A DNA stretch of 64,000 nucleotides from Aquimixticola soesokkakensis (lineage in GTDB: Bacteria; Pseudomonadota; Alphaproteobacteria; Rhodobacterales; Rhodobacteraceae): contig NZ_FWFS01000007.1 in assembly GCF_900172375.1 (NCBI RefSeq), positions 62,001-126,000 on the forward strand, written 5' to 3'. Each line of letters opens with the position of its first letter. Position 1 is the stretch's first letter. Shown one piece after another: positions 44,524 through 54,861 of the stretch. Under the pieces are notes generated by a model that was not told where the DNA came from, did no database searches, and worked only from the letters and a program-made list of their open reading frames with translations. Position numbers and translations under genes: made by a program.

Positions 44524-45419
44524 GGCTGACCGACTTTTTCCTGCGCTCGGATGCGGATCGCGTTGTGCCCCCCTCGGGGTTCACGGCACAGTTGACGCTG
44601 CTCACGGCGGCGGCGATGGCGTTTCTGGCGGTCTTTGCCCTGGCGCTGTCTTTTGCCACAGGCAGATTGGCCGACCGTTGGAGCGAAGAACTGGCGCGCA
44701 CGGCGACCGTGCGGATTTCCGCGCCGCTGGATCAGATCGGCGCCCAGACGGAGGCGGCCCTTGCGGTATTGACGACCACCGCGGGCGTGGCGCAGGCCCG
44801 GGCGCTGGACCTGAGCGAAGAACAGGCGCTGCTGGAGCCGTGGTTTGGTCCCGATCTGCCTCTGGATCAGTTGCCCATGCCCCAGCTTATCGAAATTATC
44901 GAGGACGATCTGGGGTTTGATGCGGAAGGCCTGCGTCTGCGCCTGACAGCCGAAGCGCCGGGGGCCGTGCTTGACGATCACTCGCGTTGGCGCAAACCGC
45001 TGGTGCGTGCGGCGGATCGTTTGCGTTTGCTGGGCATTGTGTCGCTGGCGCTGATCGCGGCGGCGACGGGGGCGATGATCACGCTGGCCGCCCATGCCGC
45101 GCTGGCCGCAAATGCCCAAGTCATCCGCACGCTGCGCCTTGTCGGGGCGCAAGACAGCTACATCGCGCAGGCCTTTGTGCGCCGCTTTGCCCTGCGCGCG
45201 CTCGGAGGGGCCTTGATCGGCACGTTTCTGGGCATGGCGGCGATTGCCCTCTTGCCTGCGACCTCGACGGGCACGGTGGGGGGCGATAGTTTTCTCACCG
45301 GGCTAGGCTTTCAGGGGCTACACTGGTTCTGGCCGCTGGCCATTGCGCCGCTGGCCGCAATCGTTGCCTTTGTGGCGACACGTTTGGCGGCGCAGCGCAC
45401 GTTGAGAGGTCTGATGTAA
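44520..45419 (+). CDS. ftsX: Cell-division protein FtsX
   Basis: 299 aa membrane partner of FtsE: a cytoplasmic N-terminus, one helix (about 25-48), a periplasmic domain of about 110 residues, then three helices (about 172-195, 220-245, 268-290), the FtsX layout. The periplasmic loop would contact a peptidoglycan hydrolase or its activator. Coupled to ftsE by ATGA and to plsC by TAATG. Confidence 0.9.
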   Translation: MRLTDFFLRSDADRVVPPSGFTAQLTLLTAAAMAFLAVFALALSFATGRLADRWSEELARTATVRISAPLDQIGAQTEAALAVLTTTAGVAQARALDLSEEQALLEPWFGPDLPLDQLPMPQLIEIIEDDLGFDAEGLRLRLTAEAPGAVLDDHSRWRKPLVRAADRLRLLGIVSLALIAAATGAMITLAAHAALAANAQVIRTLRLVGAQDSYIAQAFVRRFALRALGGALIGTFLGMAAIALLPATSTGTVGGDSFLTGLGFQGLHWFWPLAIAPLAAIVAFVATRLAAQRTLRGLM

Positions 45420-46186
45420 TGCCCAAACCGATCCAGTATCTTTTGTCCGTGATTTTCATCTTCCAGATGTATCTGATGATGGTCGTGTTGGCGCTCTTTT
45501 GGGTGATCCCGACGTTGATCAACGGCGAGAATGCGTTTCGCGCGGTGCACAGCTACTGTCGCTGGGTGCGGTTTTCGGCACGCTGGATCGTCGGATTGAA
45601 ATCGGAAATTCGCGGGACGCCACCCGTGGGCGAGGTCATCATCGCCTCGAAACATCAAAGTTTTTTCGACATCATCCTCATCGTTTCGACCGTTCCCAAG
45701 CCGAAATTCATCATGAAAAAAGAGCTGCTGCGGACGCCGATCGTGGGGTGGTTTGCCACCCGTATCGGCTGCATCGCGGTGGATCGCGGGCGTGGTGGCA
45801 AAGCGGTGAAAAAGATGATCGCCGCCGTGATTGCCAGCCCGCAAAAAGGCCAGTTGATCATTTTCCCGCAGGGCACGCGGGTCGCGCCGGCCGATGTGCG
45901 CCCCTACAAGGTCGGGGTGGGCCTGATCTACACCCAGACGGGGCAGACATGCGTTCCGGCGGCGACCAATGTCGGGGTGTTCTGGCCACGGCAGGGCATT
46001 TTGCGCAAGCGGGGGCTGGCGGTGGTCGAATTCCTCGATCCGGTGCCCGCAGGCGTGGCGATGGAGCCGTTTATGAACGAACTGGAAACGCGGATCGAAA
46101 GCGCGTCTGTCGCGCTGATGGGGGAGGCGGGGTTTCACCCGCTCGCCGATGCTGCCGCGGTGCATCCGTCAGACAGCCCCAGCTAG
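45419..46186 (+). CDS. plsC: 1-Acyl-sn-glycerol-3-phosphate acyltransferase
   Basis: 255 aa. An N-terminal membrane helix is followed by the acyltransferase blocks: block I HQSFFD (H-x4-D), block III FPQGTR, and the Pro in block IV (VPAATN). It makes phosphatidic acid from lysophosphatidic acid. The ATG lies inside the ftsX stop (TAATG), so it belongs to the ftsEX unit. A tandem repeat and a terminator follow. Confidence 0.9.
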   Translation: MPKPIQYLLSVIFIFQMYLMMVVLALFWVIPTLINGENAFRAVHSYCRWVRFSARWIVGLKSEIRGTPPVGEVIIASKHQSFFDIILIVSTVPKPKFIMKKELLRTPIVGWFATRIGCIAVDRGRGGKAVKKMIAAVIASPQKGQLIIFPQGTRVAPADVRPYKVGVGLIYTQTGQTCVPAATNVGVFWPRQGILRKRGLAVVEFLDPVPAGVAMEPFMNELETRIESASVALMGEAGFHPLADAAAVHPSDSPS

Positions 46187-46190
46187 GGCG

Positions 46191-46235
46191 CCAGAACCGA
46201 TAAAGCCAGAACCGATAAAACCAGAACCCATAAAA
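46191..46235 (+). repeat. Three tandem copies of a 15-bp unit
   Basis: The unit CCAGAACCGATAAAR occurs three times head-to-tail right after the plsC stop; the third copy has one change (CCCATAAAA). It runs directly into the plsC/accA terminator. It is non-coding and most likely arose by slippage. Confidence 0.9.
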
Positions 46236-46263
46236 AAGGCCCGACGCATCCGCGCGGGCCTTT
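46232..46263. terminator. Bidirectional terminator between plsC and accA
   Basis: Arms AAAGGCCCG and CGGGCCTTT enclose a loop, with an A-run on the left and TTT on the right. It serves the plus-strand ftsEX-plsC unit and, with its T-run in the minus direction, accA. Confidence 0.85.
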
Positions 46264-46287
46264 CGGGTTTCTGCAAGGGCACGGTGT

Positions 46288-47250
46288 TCAGGCCGCGAGC
46301 CCTTTGGAGCCGATGTCGATGAATTTCTGACGGCGGTCTTTGATCAGGGCGTCGGGCTTTTTCTTGCTCAACTCCTTGAGCATCGCCTCGATCGCTTTGC
46401 TCACCGCCTCGATTGCCGCCTTGGGGTCGCGTTGCGCGCCGCCCAAAGGTTCGGAAATGACGCGATCCGCCACGCCCAGTTTCAACAGGTCCTGGGCGGT
46501 CAAGCGCAATGCTTCTGCGGCTTCGCGCATCTTTGCGGCATCTTTCCACAGGATCGACGCACAGCCTTCGGGCGAAATCACCGAATAGACCGAATGTTCC
46601 AGCATCGCGACGCGGTTGCCGGCAGCAAAGCCAACCGCCCCGCCAGAGCCCCCCTCGCCGATGATGATCGACACCATGGGGACTTTGAGTTGCAGGCATT
46701 TCTGGGTGGAACGCGCAATCGCTTCGGACTGGCCGCGTTCTTCGGCCCCTTTGCCGGGATAGGCGCCGGGAGTATCAACGAGGGCGATCACGGGAATGCC
46801 GAATTTATCGGCCAGTTCCATCAGGCGGATGGCTTTGCGGTAGCCTTCGGGGCGGGCCATGCCGAAATTGCGTTCAATCCGGCTTTGGGTGTCAAAGCCC
46901 TTTTCGTGACCGATGACCATCACCGGCGCGCCGTTGAACCGGGCCAAACCGCCCATCACCGCATGGTCGTCGGCGAAGTTGCGATCACCTGCCAGCGGCG
47001 TGTAGTCGGTGAACAGCGCCTCGATATAGTCCTTGCAATGGGGGCGCTCCGGGTGGCGCGCCACCTGACATTTGCGCCAAGGGGTCAGGTTTTTATACAG
47101 GTCGCGCAGCATGTCGGCGGCCTTTTTGTCGAGGGCCGCGGCCTCTTTCTCGACATCCATTTCGGCGTTCGCGCGCGCCATGGCTCTGAGTTCTTCGGCC
47201 TTGCCTTCAATTTCGGCAAGCGGCTTTTCGAATTCGAGGTAATGGGCCAT
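46288..47250 (-). CDS. accA: Acetyl-CoA carboxylase carboxyltransferase subunit alpha
   Basis: 320 aa. Typical words are [18 protein letters not shown] at the N-terminus, [35 protein letters not shown] and GEGGSGGA, which form the carboxybiotin and CoA sites of the crotonase-like fold. With AccD it transfers the carboxyl group to acetyl-CoA for fatty-acid synthesis. It is a single gene on the minus strand. Confidence 0.96.
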   Translation of the reverse strand: MAHYLEFEKPLAEIEGKAEELRAMARANAEMDVEKEAAALDKKAADMLRDLYKNLTPWRKCQVARHPERPHCKDYIEALFTDYTPLAGDRNFADDHAVMGGLARFNGAPVMVIGHEKGFDTQSRIERNFGMARPEGYRKAIRLMELADKFGIPVIALVDTPGAYPGKGAEERGQSEAIARSTQKCLQLKVPMVSIIIGEGGSGGAVGFAAGNRVAMLEHSVYSVISPEGCASILWKDAAKMREAAEALRLTAQDLLKLGVADRVISEPLGGAQRDPKAAIEAVSKAIEAMLKELSKKKPDALIKDRRQKFIDIGSKGLAA

Positions 47251-47418
47251 AGGTCTCTCCGGTCGGATTGTTGCGCTTTATATGGCGGTTTTTATCCCGC
47301 TGCGCAACTCGACAAGCGGCAGCGGCCGCGGGGGAGGACGCGCGCGGCTTGGCGTGTTTGAAAACGGCAAAAAGACGCCCCGGCCGCGCCAGAGGGGGCC
47401 AGAGCGCCTTTAAGGACA

Positions 47419-47447
47419 CCACCAGCGGTCTCCCCTCCGCTGGTTGG
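47419..47447. other. Imperfect hairpin in the accA-mcl1 gap
   Basis: Arms CCACCAGCGG and CCGCTGGTTGG flank an 8-base loop. There is no T-run on either side. The 247-bp gap holds the accA promoter region and the downstream end of the malyl-CoA lyase gene, so this could end the latter's transcript. No gene is seen. Confidence 0.4.
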
Positions 47448-47497
47448 CCCTATGTGTGACGGTCGCGGTGCCGGTCCGGCGGAGAGGAGCAAAGCCC

Positions 47498-48457
47498 CTA
47501 TGCCCCCGCGATAAGGTCCGATTGCGCGACGATCACCTCAGCTTGCTTGATCGATGCGATATCCACAAGCCGTCCTTTGTACACAGTCGCCCCTGCGCCC
47601 TGCGCCTTTGCCGTTTCCATTGCGGCCAGAATTTCGCGCGCTTCGGCAACGGCAGCCTCGGAGGGGGTGAAGACCTCGTTGGCCAGGGCGATCTGCTTGG
47701 GATGAATGGCCCATTTCCCCACCATGCCCAGCGTGGCACAGCGGCGGGCCTGCGCGCGATAGCCCTCGTCGTCGGAAAAATCCCCAAAGGGGCCATCGAC
47801 CGGCAAAATGCCATGGGTGCGACAGGCGGCGACGATGGCAGTCTGCGCCCAATGCCACGGGTCGGCGTAGTGACGCGTCTCGCCCTGCAACATGTAGTAG
47901 TTTTCCTGCGTGCCGCCGATACCTGTGGTTTGCATCCCCATCGACGCGGCAAAATCCGCCGCGCCAAGGCTCATGGCTTGCAGGCGGGGGGAGGCGGCGG
48001 CAATCGCCTCGACATGGGCCAGACCCGCAGCCGATTCGATGATCACCTCAAAGGCGACGGGTTTAATGCGGCCTTTGGCGCGTTCGATGGCGGTGACCAG
48101 CGCGTCGACCGCATAGATGTCTTCGGCGCAGCCGACTTTGGGGATCATGATCTGGTCCAGCCGCGGCCCCGCCTGTTCCAGCAGGTCGACAACATCGCGG
48201 TACCAATAGGGGGTGTCGAGCGAGTTGATGCGCACGGCAAGGGTTTTGGTGCCCCAATCGATGGTGTTGATTGCCTCGATAACATTGATGCGGGCTTGAT
48301 CCTTATCCGAAGGGGCGACCGAATCCTCGAGATCAAGGTTGATCACATCCGCGCCAGAGGCGGCCATCTTGGCAAAAAGTTTGGTGTTCGAGCCGGGGCC
48401 GAACAACTGGCAGCGGTTGGGGCGGGCAGGGGGCGTGGGCTGAAGGCGAAAGCTCAT
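47498..48457 (-). CDS. mcl1: L-malyl-CoA/beta-methylmalyl-CoA lyase
   Basis: 319 aa, HpcH/HpaI-citrate-lyase family. The start MSFRLQPTPPARPNRCQLFGPG, INLDLEDSVAP, QIMIPKVG, FEVIIESAAG, SLGAADFAASMG and GKWAIHPKQ closely follow Mcl1 of Rhodobacter as I remember it, including overall length. It splits malyl-CoA and methylmalyl-CoA to glyoxylate plus acyl-CoA in the ethylmalonyl-CoA pathway. Together with phaA and phaB it points to acetyl-CoA assimilation without a glyoxylate bypass. Confidence 0.93.
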   Translation of the reverse strand: MSFRLQPTPPARPNRCQLFGPGSNTKLFAKMAASGADVINLDLEDSVAPSDKDQARINVIEAINTIDWGTKTLAVRINSLDTPYWYRDVVDLLEQAGPRLDQIMIPKVGCAEDIYAVDALVTAIERAKGRIKPVAFEVIIESAAGLAHVEAIAAASPRLQAMSLGAADFAASMGMQTTGIGGTQENYYMLQGETRHYADPWHWAQTAIVAACRTHGILPVDGPFGDFSDDEGYRAQARRCATLGMVGKWAIHPKQIALANEVFTPSEAAVAEAREILAAMETAKAQGAGATVYKGRLVDIASIKQAEVIVAQSDLIAGA

Positions 48458-48772
48458 GGGATGGCCTGACTTTGATGGGTAATGAAGTGTCTAATTTTCT
48501 GCGTTTGTGATTATATTGTTGCGCTTTGAATTTCAACCCTTGTTTCGCAGGTGCAGAATCGCCGTAAATGCCGCGCAAATGGCCATGGCCTGTCGGTATT
48601 GCTGCGCCAAACGGAATGCATGCGGGAATTTATCCCGATTTTTCCAAATTTACGCTGCCTGTATCCCAAAGTTTTGCGCGCACCCCCCGCATTTGGACAA
48701 GTTTTCCAACGCAGTTGGGCCATAGTGCGAGCAACACGCATTCTTTTGACAGTCTACTCCCAGAGGTCTCCC
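48458..48772. other. 315-bp divergent promoter region between mcl1 and dgcN
   Basis: AT-rich compared with flanking genes. A small inverted repeat (TTGGA-N7-TCCAA, 48693-48709) lies 64 bp before dgcN and could be a regulator site. I could not place -35/-10 elements with confidence and see no gene. Confidence 0.45.
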
Positions 48773-49774
48773 ATGATTGACACGCCCTATCTTCTGTTCC
48801 TCGGCGACGCGCCCGATGGTCTTGCCGCCAAAGTGGCACAGGGCATCAAGGACTGGCGCCCCGAGTTTGCCATCGGCCAGTATCGCATGGAGGGCTGCAA
48901 AGCCGACATGGGTTTGGCCGATATGACCTTGGCAGAGGCGAAAGCCGCCGGTGCGAAGACGCTGGTGATTGGTGTGGCCAACCGCGGCGGCGTCATCAGC
49001 CCCGCGTGGAAAAAGGTGTTGATCGAAGCGCTGGAAGCGGGGTTTGACCTGGCCTCCGGTCTGCACAACCTGCTGCGCGACGAGGCGGATTTGTCGGCCG
49101 TCGCCACGGCCATGGGCCGCAGCTTGCACGATGTGCGCGTGCCCTCGGTGCAATACCCGATCGCGAACGGCGTCAAGCGCAGCGGCAAGCGGTGCCTTGC
49201 GGTGGGCACGGATTGCTCGGTCGGCAAGATGTACACGGCGCTTTGCATGGAACGCGAAATGCGCGCGCGCGGCATGAACGCCGATTTCCGCGCCACCGGA
49301 CAGACGGGCATTCTGATCACCGGTGGCGGCGTGCCTCTCGATGCGGTGATCGCGGATTTTATGGCAGGTTCGGTCGAATATCTGTCGCCCGACAACGACG
49401 CCGATCACTGGGACCTGATCGAAGGACAGGGCAGCCTGTTCCACGTGTCCTATTCCGGCGTCACGATGGCGCTGATCCACGGCGGCCAACCCGATGCGCT
49501 GGTGCTGTGTCACGAGCCGACGCGTGCGCATATGCGCGGCCTGCCCGACTACCAGGCCCCCTCGCTCGAGGCTTTGCGCGATGTGGCGCTGACCATGGCG
49601 CGGGTGGCAAACCCTGCCTGTGTGGTCACGGGGATTTCGGTCAACACCCAGCACATGCCCGAGGCCGAGGCGCTGGCCTATCTGGCCGAGGTCGAGACGC
49701 GCATGGGCCTGCCTGCGACGGATCCGTTCCGTTTCGGCGCTGAAAAACTGGTCGATGCGCTGGACGCCATCTGA
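48773..49774 (+). CDS. dgcN: DUF1611-family protein, probable D-glutamate N-acetyltransferase DgcN
   Basis: 333 aa with an N-terminal Rossmann-like region and a P-loop-like GTDCSVGK (145-152), followed by GQTGILITGGGVPLDAV. This is the DUF1611 family. In marine Pseudoalteromonas, DgcN acetylates D-glutamate and DgcA racemises the product. Here the next gene is a DgcA-type enolase-superfamily racemase and the third a D-amino-acid transaminase, supporting that role. The start has AGAGG upstream and gives MIDTPYLLFLGDA. Confidence 0.78.
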   Translation: MIDTPYLLFLGDAPDGLAAKVAQGIKDWRPEFAIGQYRMEGCKADMGLADMTLAEAKAAGAKTLVIGVANRGGVISPAWKKVLIEALEAGFDLASGLHNLLRDEADLSAVATAMGRSLHDVRVPSVQYPIANGVKRSGKRCLAVGTDCSVGKMYTALCMEREMRARGMNADFRATGQTGILITGGGVPLDAVIADFMAGSVEYLSPDNDADHWDLIEGQGSLFHVSYSGVTMALIHGGQPDALVLCHEPTRAHMRGLPDYQAPSLEALRDVALTMARVANPACVVTGISVNTQHMPEAEALAYLAEVETRMGLPATDPFRFGAEKLVDALDAI

Positions 49775-49837
49775 TCGCCTTGCAGCCCGCCGCCGCGCGG
49801 GCGACTATTCGAGCCAGCAAAAATACAGGAAGTTCCT

Positions 49838-50800
49838 ATGATAGACGCGCGCGCCGAGACCTTTCGCCTCGCCGAAGTGTTCACCATTTCGCGCGGATCG
49901 CGCACGGCGACCCATGTGGTGACGGTGACCGTCACCCGCGACGGGCACAGTGGTCGGGGGGAATGCGTGCCCTATGCCCGCTACGGCGAAAGCATCGACA
50001 GCGTGATCGCGCAGATCAACGGCTTGCCCGAGGGGATCACCCGCGCGCAACTGCAACAGGCGCTGCCCGCAGGGGCGGCGCGCAACGCAGTGGATTGCGC
50101 GCTGTGGGATCTGGAGGCCAAGCAGGCGGGCAAGCGGATCTGGGAGATCCTCGAACTGCCCGCGCCGGTGCCCTTGGTGACGGCCTACACGCTGTCGCTG
50201 GCCGAACCGGCGGTGATGCAGGCCAAAGCGGCTGAAAACGCCCATCGCCCCTTGCTCAAGATCAAGCTGGGGACAGAGGACGACATGGCGCGGCTTGAGG
50301 CGGTGCGCGCAGGGGCGCCGAAATCCACCATCATCGTGGATGCCAACGAGGGCTGGACGGCGGAGGTCTATAGCGCGCTTGCCCCGCATTTGCTGCGCCT
50401 TGGCGTGTCGATGGTGGAGCAGCCGCTGCCAGCGGGCAAGGACCAGATGCTTGCGGAAATCGCGCGGCCCTTGCCGGTCTGTGCGGATGAAAGCTGTCAC
50501 GATCTGGCAAGCCTGCCTGACCTCAGGGGCAAATACGACATGGTCAACCTCAAGCTCGACAAGACCGGTGGCCTGACCGAAGCCCTGCGGTTGCGGGCAC
50601 AGGCGCGGGTGGAAAACTATCGCATCATGGTCGGCTGCATGGTGGGCACCTCGCTTGCGATGGCCCCTGCACAGCTTTTGGCGCAGGGCGCGCGCGTTGT
50701 AGACCTTGACGGGCCGCTGTTGTTGGCCGAAGACCGTGACAACGCATTGAAATACGACGCCCAAGGGGTTCATGCCCCCGACCGCGCCCTCTGGGGATAG
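49838..50800 (+). CDS. dgcA: N-acetyl-D-glutamate racemase DgcA-like (dipeptide epimerase family)
   Basis: 320 aa enolase-superfamily enzyme. The catalytic set is complete: KxK at Lys141/Lys143, metal ligands Asp168 (VDANEGW), Glu194 (VEQPLP) and Asp217 (CADES), and Lys239 (NLKLDK). That layout suits racemases and epimerases such as dipeptide epimerases. Placement between dgcN and a D-amino-acid transaminase makes N-acetyl-glutamate racemisation the best call; L-Ala-D/L-Glu epimerase is the alternative, giving murein-peptide recycling. AGGA precedes the ATG. Confidence 0.78.
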   Translation: MIDARAETFRLAEVFTISRGSRTATHVVTVTVTRDGHSGRGECVPYARYGESIDSVIAQINGLPEGITRAQLQQALPAGAARNAVDCALWDLEAKQAGKRIWEILELPAPVPLVTAYTLSLAEPAVMQAKAAENAHRPLLKIKLGTEDDMARLEAVRAGAPKSTIIVDANEGWTAEVYSALAPHLLRLGVSMVEQPLPAGKDQMLAEIARPLPVCADESCHDLASLPDLRGKYDMVNLKLDKTGGLTEALRLRAQARVENYRIMVGCMVGTSLAMAPAQLLAQGARVVDLDGPLLLAEDRDNALKYDAQGVHAPDRALWG

Positions 50801-50810
50801 GAGACAGACC

Positions 50811-51671
50811 ATGACCCGCACCGTTTATGTCAACGGCGACTACCTGCCGGAAACCGAAGCCAAAGTGTCGATTTTCGACCGTGGATTTCTGATGGCCGAT
50901 GCGGTCTATGAGGTAACTTCCGTGCTGGGCGGCAAATTGGTGGATTTCGCCGGTCACACTGCCCGTCTGCAACGGTCGCTGTCCGAATTGGAAATGGTCG
51001 CGCCCTGCACGATGGATGAATTGCTCGCCATTCACCGCGAATTGGTGGCGCGCAACGATCTGGACGAGGGCGGGATTTACCTGCAAATCACCCGCGGTGC
51101 GGCCGAGGACCGTGATTTCGTCTGGCCCGACCCAGAAAAAGTCCCCGCAGGCATCGTGCTGTTCACCTTTGCCAAGCCGCTGGTGGACAACAAGACGCTC
51201 GATGAGGGCATCAAGGTGATTTCGGTCGAGGACCAGCGCTGGGCGCGCCGCGATATCAAGACCACGCAGCTGCTCTACCCGTCCTTTGCCAAGATGCAAG
51301 CCAAGAAAGCGGGCGCAGCCGATGCGTGGCTGGTCGAGGACGGGTTTGTGACCGAAGGTTCCGCCAACAATGCCTATATCGTCAAGGACGGCGTGATCAT
51401 CACCCGCCAGCTGTCCACCGAGATCCTGCACGGCATCACCCGCGCAGCCATCCTGCGCTTTGCCCGCGAAGCCCAGATGCAGGTCGAAGAACGTCCCTTT
51501 ACCATTGCCGAAGCGCAAGCAGCCGATGAGGCTTTTGTGACCTCGGCCACGGGATTCGCCCAGCCGGTGATCGCGATTGATGGCGCGACCATCGGCACCG
51601 GCGTGCCGGGAACGATTTCCAAACGCCTGCGCGAAATCTACACCGAGGAAATGCGCAAAGCCGCGATCTGA
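50811..51671 (+). CDS. dat: D-amino-acid transaminase
   Basis: 286 aa fold-type IV PLP aminotransferase. PLP-Lys is Lys150 (DIKTTQLL), the cofactor-binding Glu is in VTEGSANN (about 182), and the N-terminal VYVNGDYLP and FDRGFLMADAVYEV follow the D-alanine aminotransferase pattern. It swaps amino groups between D-amino acids and 2-oxoglutarate, making D-glutamate, the substrate of dgcN. The 10-bp gap to dgcA and a following terminator mark the end of a three-gene operon. Confidence 0.88.
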   Translation: MTRTVYVNGDYLPETEAKVSIFDRGFLMADAVYEVTSVLGGKLVDFAGHTARLQRSLSELEMVAPCTMDELLAIHRELVARNDLDEGGIYLQITRGAAEDRDFVWPDPEKVPAGIVLFTFAKPLVDNKTLDEGIKVISVEDQRWARRDIKTTQLLYPSFAKMQAKKAGAADAWLVEDGFVTEGSANNAYIVKDGVIITRQLSTEILHGITRAAILRFAREAQMQVEERPFTIAEAQAADEAFVTSATGFAQPVIAIDGATIGTGVPGTISKRLREIYTEEMRKAAI

Positions 51672-51698
51672 TACAGGTCCAAACAGCCCTCGAAACGT

Positions 51699-51726
51699 AA
51701 AAAGGCCCGCCGTAGCGGGCCTTTTG
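51699..51726. terminator. Bidirectional terminator after dat
   Basis: Perfect 11-bp arms AAAAGGCCCGC and GCGGGCCTTTT around CGTA. It lies between the convergent dat and RTX-protein genes. Confidence 0.93.
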
Positions 51727-51754
51727 TGTATGGGGTGTGTATGGGGGCGGGGCC

Positions 51755-53491
<1,737 letters not shown>

Positions 53492-53606
53492 AATAAAAAA
53501 CCTAAAAAATTATTTACCAAGATTTACGAAACATGAATCCAAGGAAGAGGGCAAGAATATCTCTCGCGCAATGCGGGTTTGCACAGGAAATGTCCACGTC
53601 AGGCGT

Positions 53607-53936
53607 TTAATCTTGCGATTTCCCCGTCACATTCTGCGCAAAGGAAACACCGAAGGCGGCTTGTGCCTGTGGGCTTGCCTCGGTCTGGTTCTGGGCGCGC
53701 CACGTCTCGAAGGGCATGCCGTAGAACGCCTCCCGCCCTTGGTCTTTGCTCATCTCGATGCCGCGCTCATTTGCCGCTTCCTGATACCAGCGGCTCAGGC
53801 AGTTGCGGCAAAATCCGGCCAGATTCATCATGTCGATGTTCTGCACATCAGGGCGTTTGTCCATCAGATGCGCGCGCAGGGTGCGAAAGGCGGCGGCTTC
53901 CAGTTCCAGCTGGGTTTGAGCGTCAATTTTGGTCAT
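53607..53936 (-). CDS. DUF1244 protein
   Basis: 109 aa matching DUF1244: helical, with LRAHLMDKRPDVQNIDMMNLAGFCRNCLSRWY (a conserved CxxC pair, FCRNC) and MPFETWRAQNQ near the end. The function is unknown. It starts 9 bp after the end of the amidohydrolase gene and is probably co-transcribed with it. The region between it and the RTX gene (115 bp) shows no further gene. Confidence 0.82.
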   Translation of the reverse strand: MTKIDAQTQLELEAAAFRTLRAHLMDKRPDVQNIDMMNLAGFCRNCLSRWYQEAANERGIEMSKDQGREAFYGMPFETWRAQNQTEASPQAQAAFGVSFAQNVTGKSQD

Positions 53937-53945
53937 GTCGATGTC

Positions 53946-54722
53946 CTAAACTTGGGCGCGGGCAAGCGCGCGGGTTAACAGGGGGGCAAGGCGTGTGGCC
54001 CAAAGCTGCTGGGCGCCGGGCGTCTCGATCAGATCGGAGCGGATTTCGAGCAAAAGATGCGGGCGGCCGTGATCCTGCCCGTGTTGATCCAGCGCATCGC
54101 GGGGCAAGAGGCCGTAGGGTTGGTTTTCCCCCACCGCCAGCGGCTCGCCGTGTTCGGCGCTGATCCACTCTGCCAGCGCGGCACTGCTGCGCATTTCGGC
54201 CAGCAGGGCCTCGCCCAACCTGCGGTCGCGTTCCATGAGCACACCAAATTGCCACGGGCGGCGCGGGCGGCCTGAAAATTGCGGCGTGAAAGAATGCACA
54301 GCGCAGATCACCGTGTCCGCGCGGCGCGCTGCAAGTGCGCCAAAGGCGGCGTGGTAGGGGCGATAGAAGGCGGCAAGACGGCGCTCGACCTCCGCCGCGT
54401 CGGCGTAGCGGTTGGCGGGGATGACGGTGCCATCGTAAAGCTTCATCACCAGCGTCGGGTCGTCCTCGCCGCGGTTGGGGTCGATCACAAGGCGCGAAAA
54501 ATCCGACAGGACCGCAGGGGCGTCCAGCGCCTCGGCCAAGGCCCGTGTCAGCCCCGCAGCGCCGATGTCAAAGGCGATGTGGCGTGCCATGTCAGCCGCG
54601 CTCAGCCCCAGCGATCCCGCGCCCACGCAGGGCGGCACCCGGTTGGTGGCATGGTCGCACGATATCAGCCAGCGGGCAGGGCGGTCGCCGCCGGACACTT
54701 GGAAGGGCGCAATTGTGTTCAT
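53946..54722 (-). CDS. N-formylglutamate amidohydrolase-family protein
   Basis: 258 aa. SCDHATNRVP near the N-terminus, DIGAAGLTRALAEAL, VIDPNRGEDDP and VHSFTPQF follow the family that hydrolyses N-formyl-L-glutamate (last step of one histidine degradation route) or related N-acyl compounds. No hut genes are adjacent, so the true substrate may differ. The start MNTIAPFQVSGG at 54722 has only a weak ribosome-binding site. It diverges from pyk. Confidence 0.8.
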   Translation of the reverse strand: MNTIAPFQVSGGDRPARWLISCDHATNRVPPCVGAGSLGLSAADMARHIAFDIGAAGLTRALAEALDAPAVLSDFSRLVIDPNRGEDDPTLVMKLYDGTVIPANRYADAAEVERRLAAFYRPYHAAFGALAARRADTVICAVHSFTPQFSGRPRRPWQFGVLMERDRRLGEALLAEMRSSAALAEWISAEHGEPLAVGENQPYGLLPRDALDQHGQDHGRPHLLLEIRSDLIETPGAQQLWATRLAPLLTRALARAQV

Positions 54723-54773
54723 TGGGAAGTCATCTTTCGCTGTCACACAGAACATATGTTGCCGATCCCCAAA

Positions 54774-54821
54774 GGGCCAGTTGTATGGGCATGCCTTTTG
54801 CGTCATAGAAGGAACTGGCCC
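54774..54821 (+). other. Inverted repeat in the pyk upstream region
   Basis: Perfect 9-bp arms (GGGCCAGTT and AACTGGCCC) are separated by 30 bases, ending 40 bp before the pyk ATG. It could form a leader hairpin or be a regulator site. No T-run follows. Confidence 0.4.
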
Positions 54822-54861
54822 ACCGACACATTGAACAAAAACCGAAAGGAAACGAGGCACT

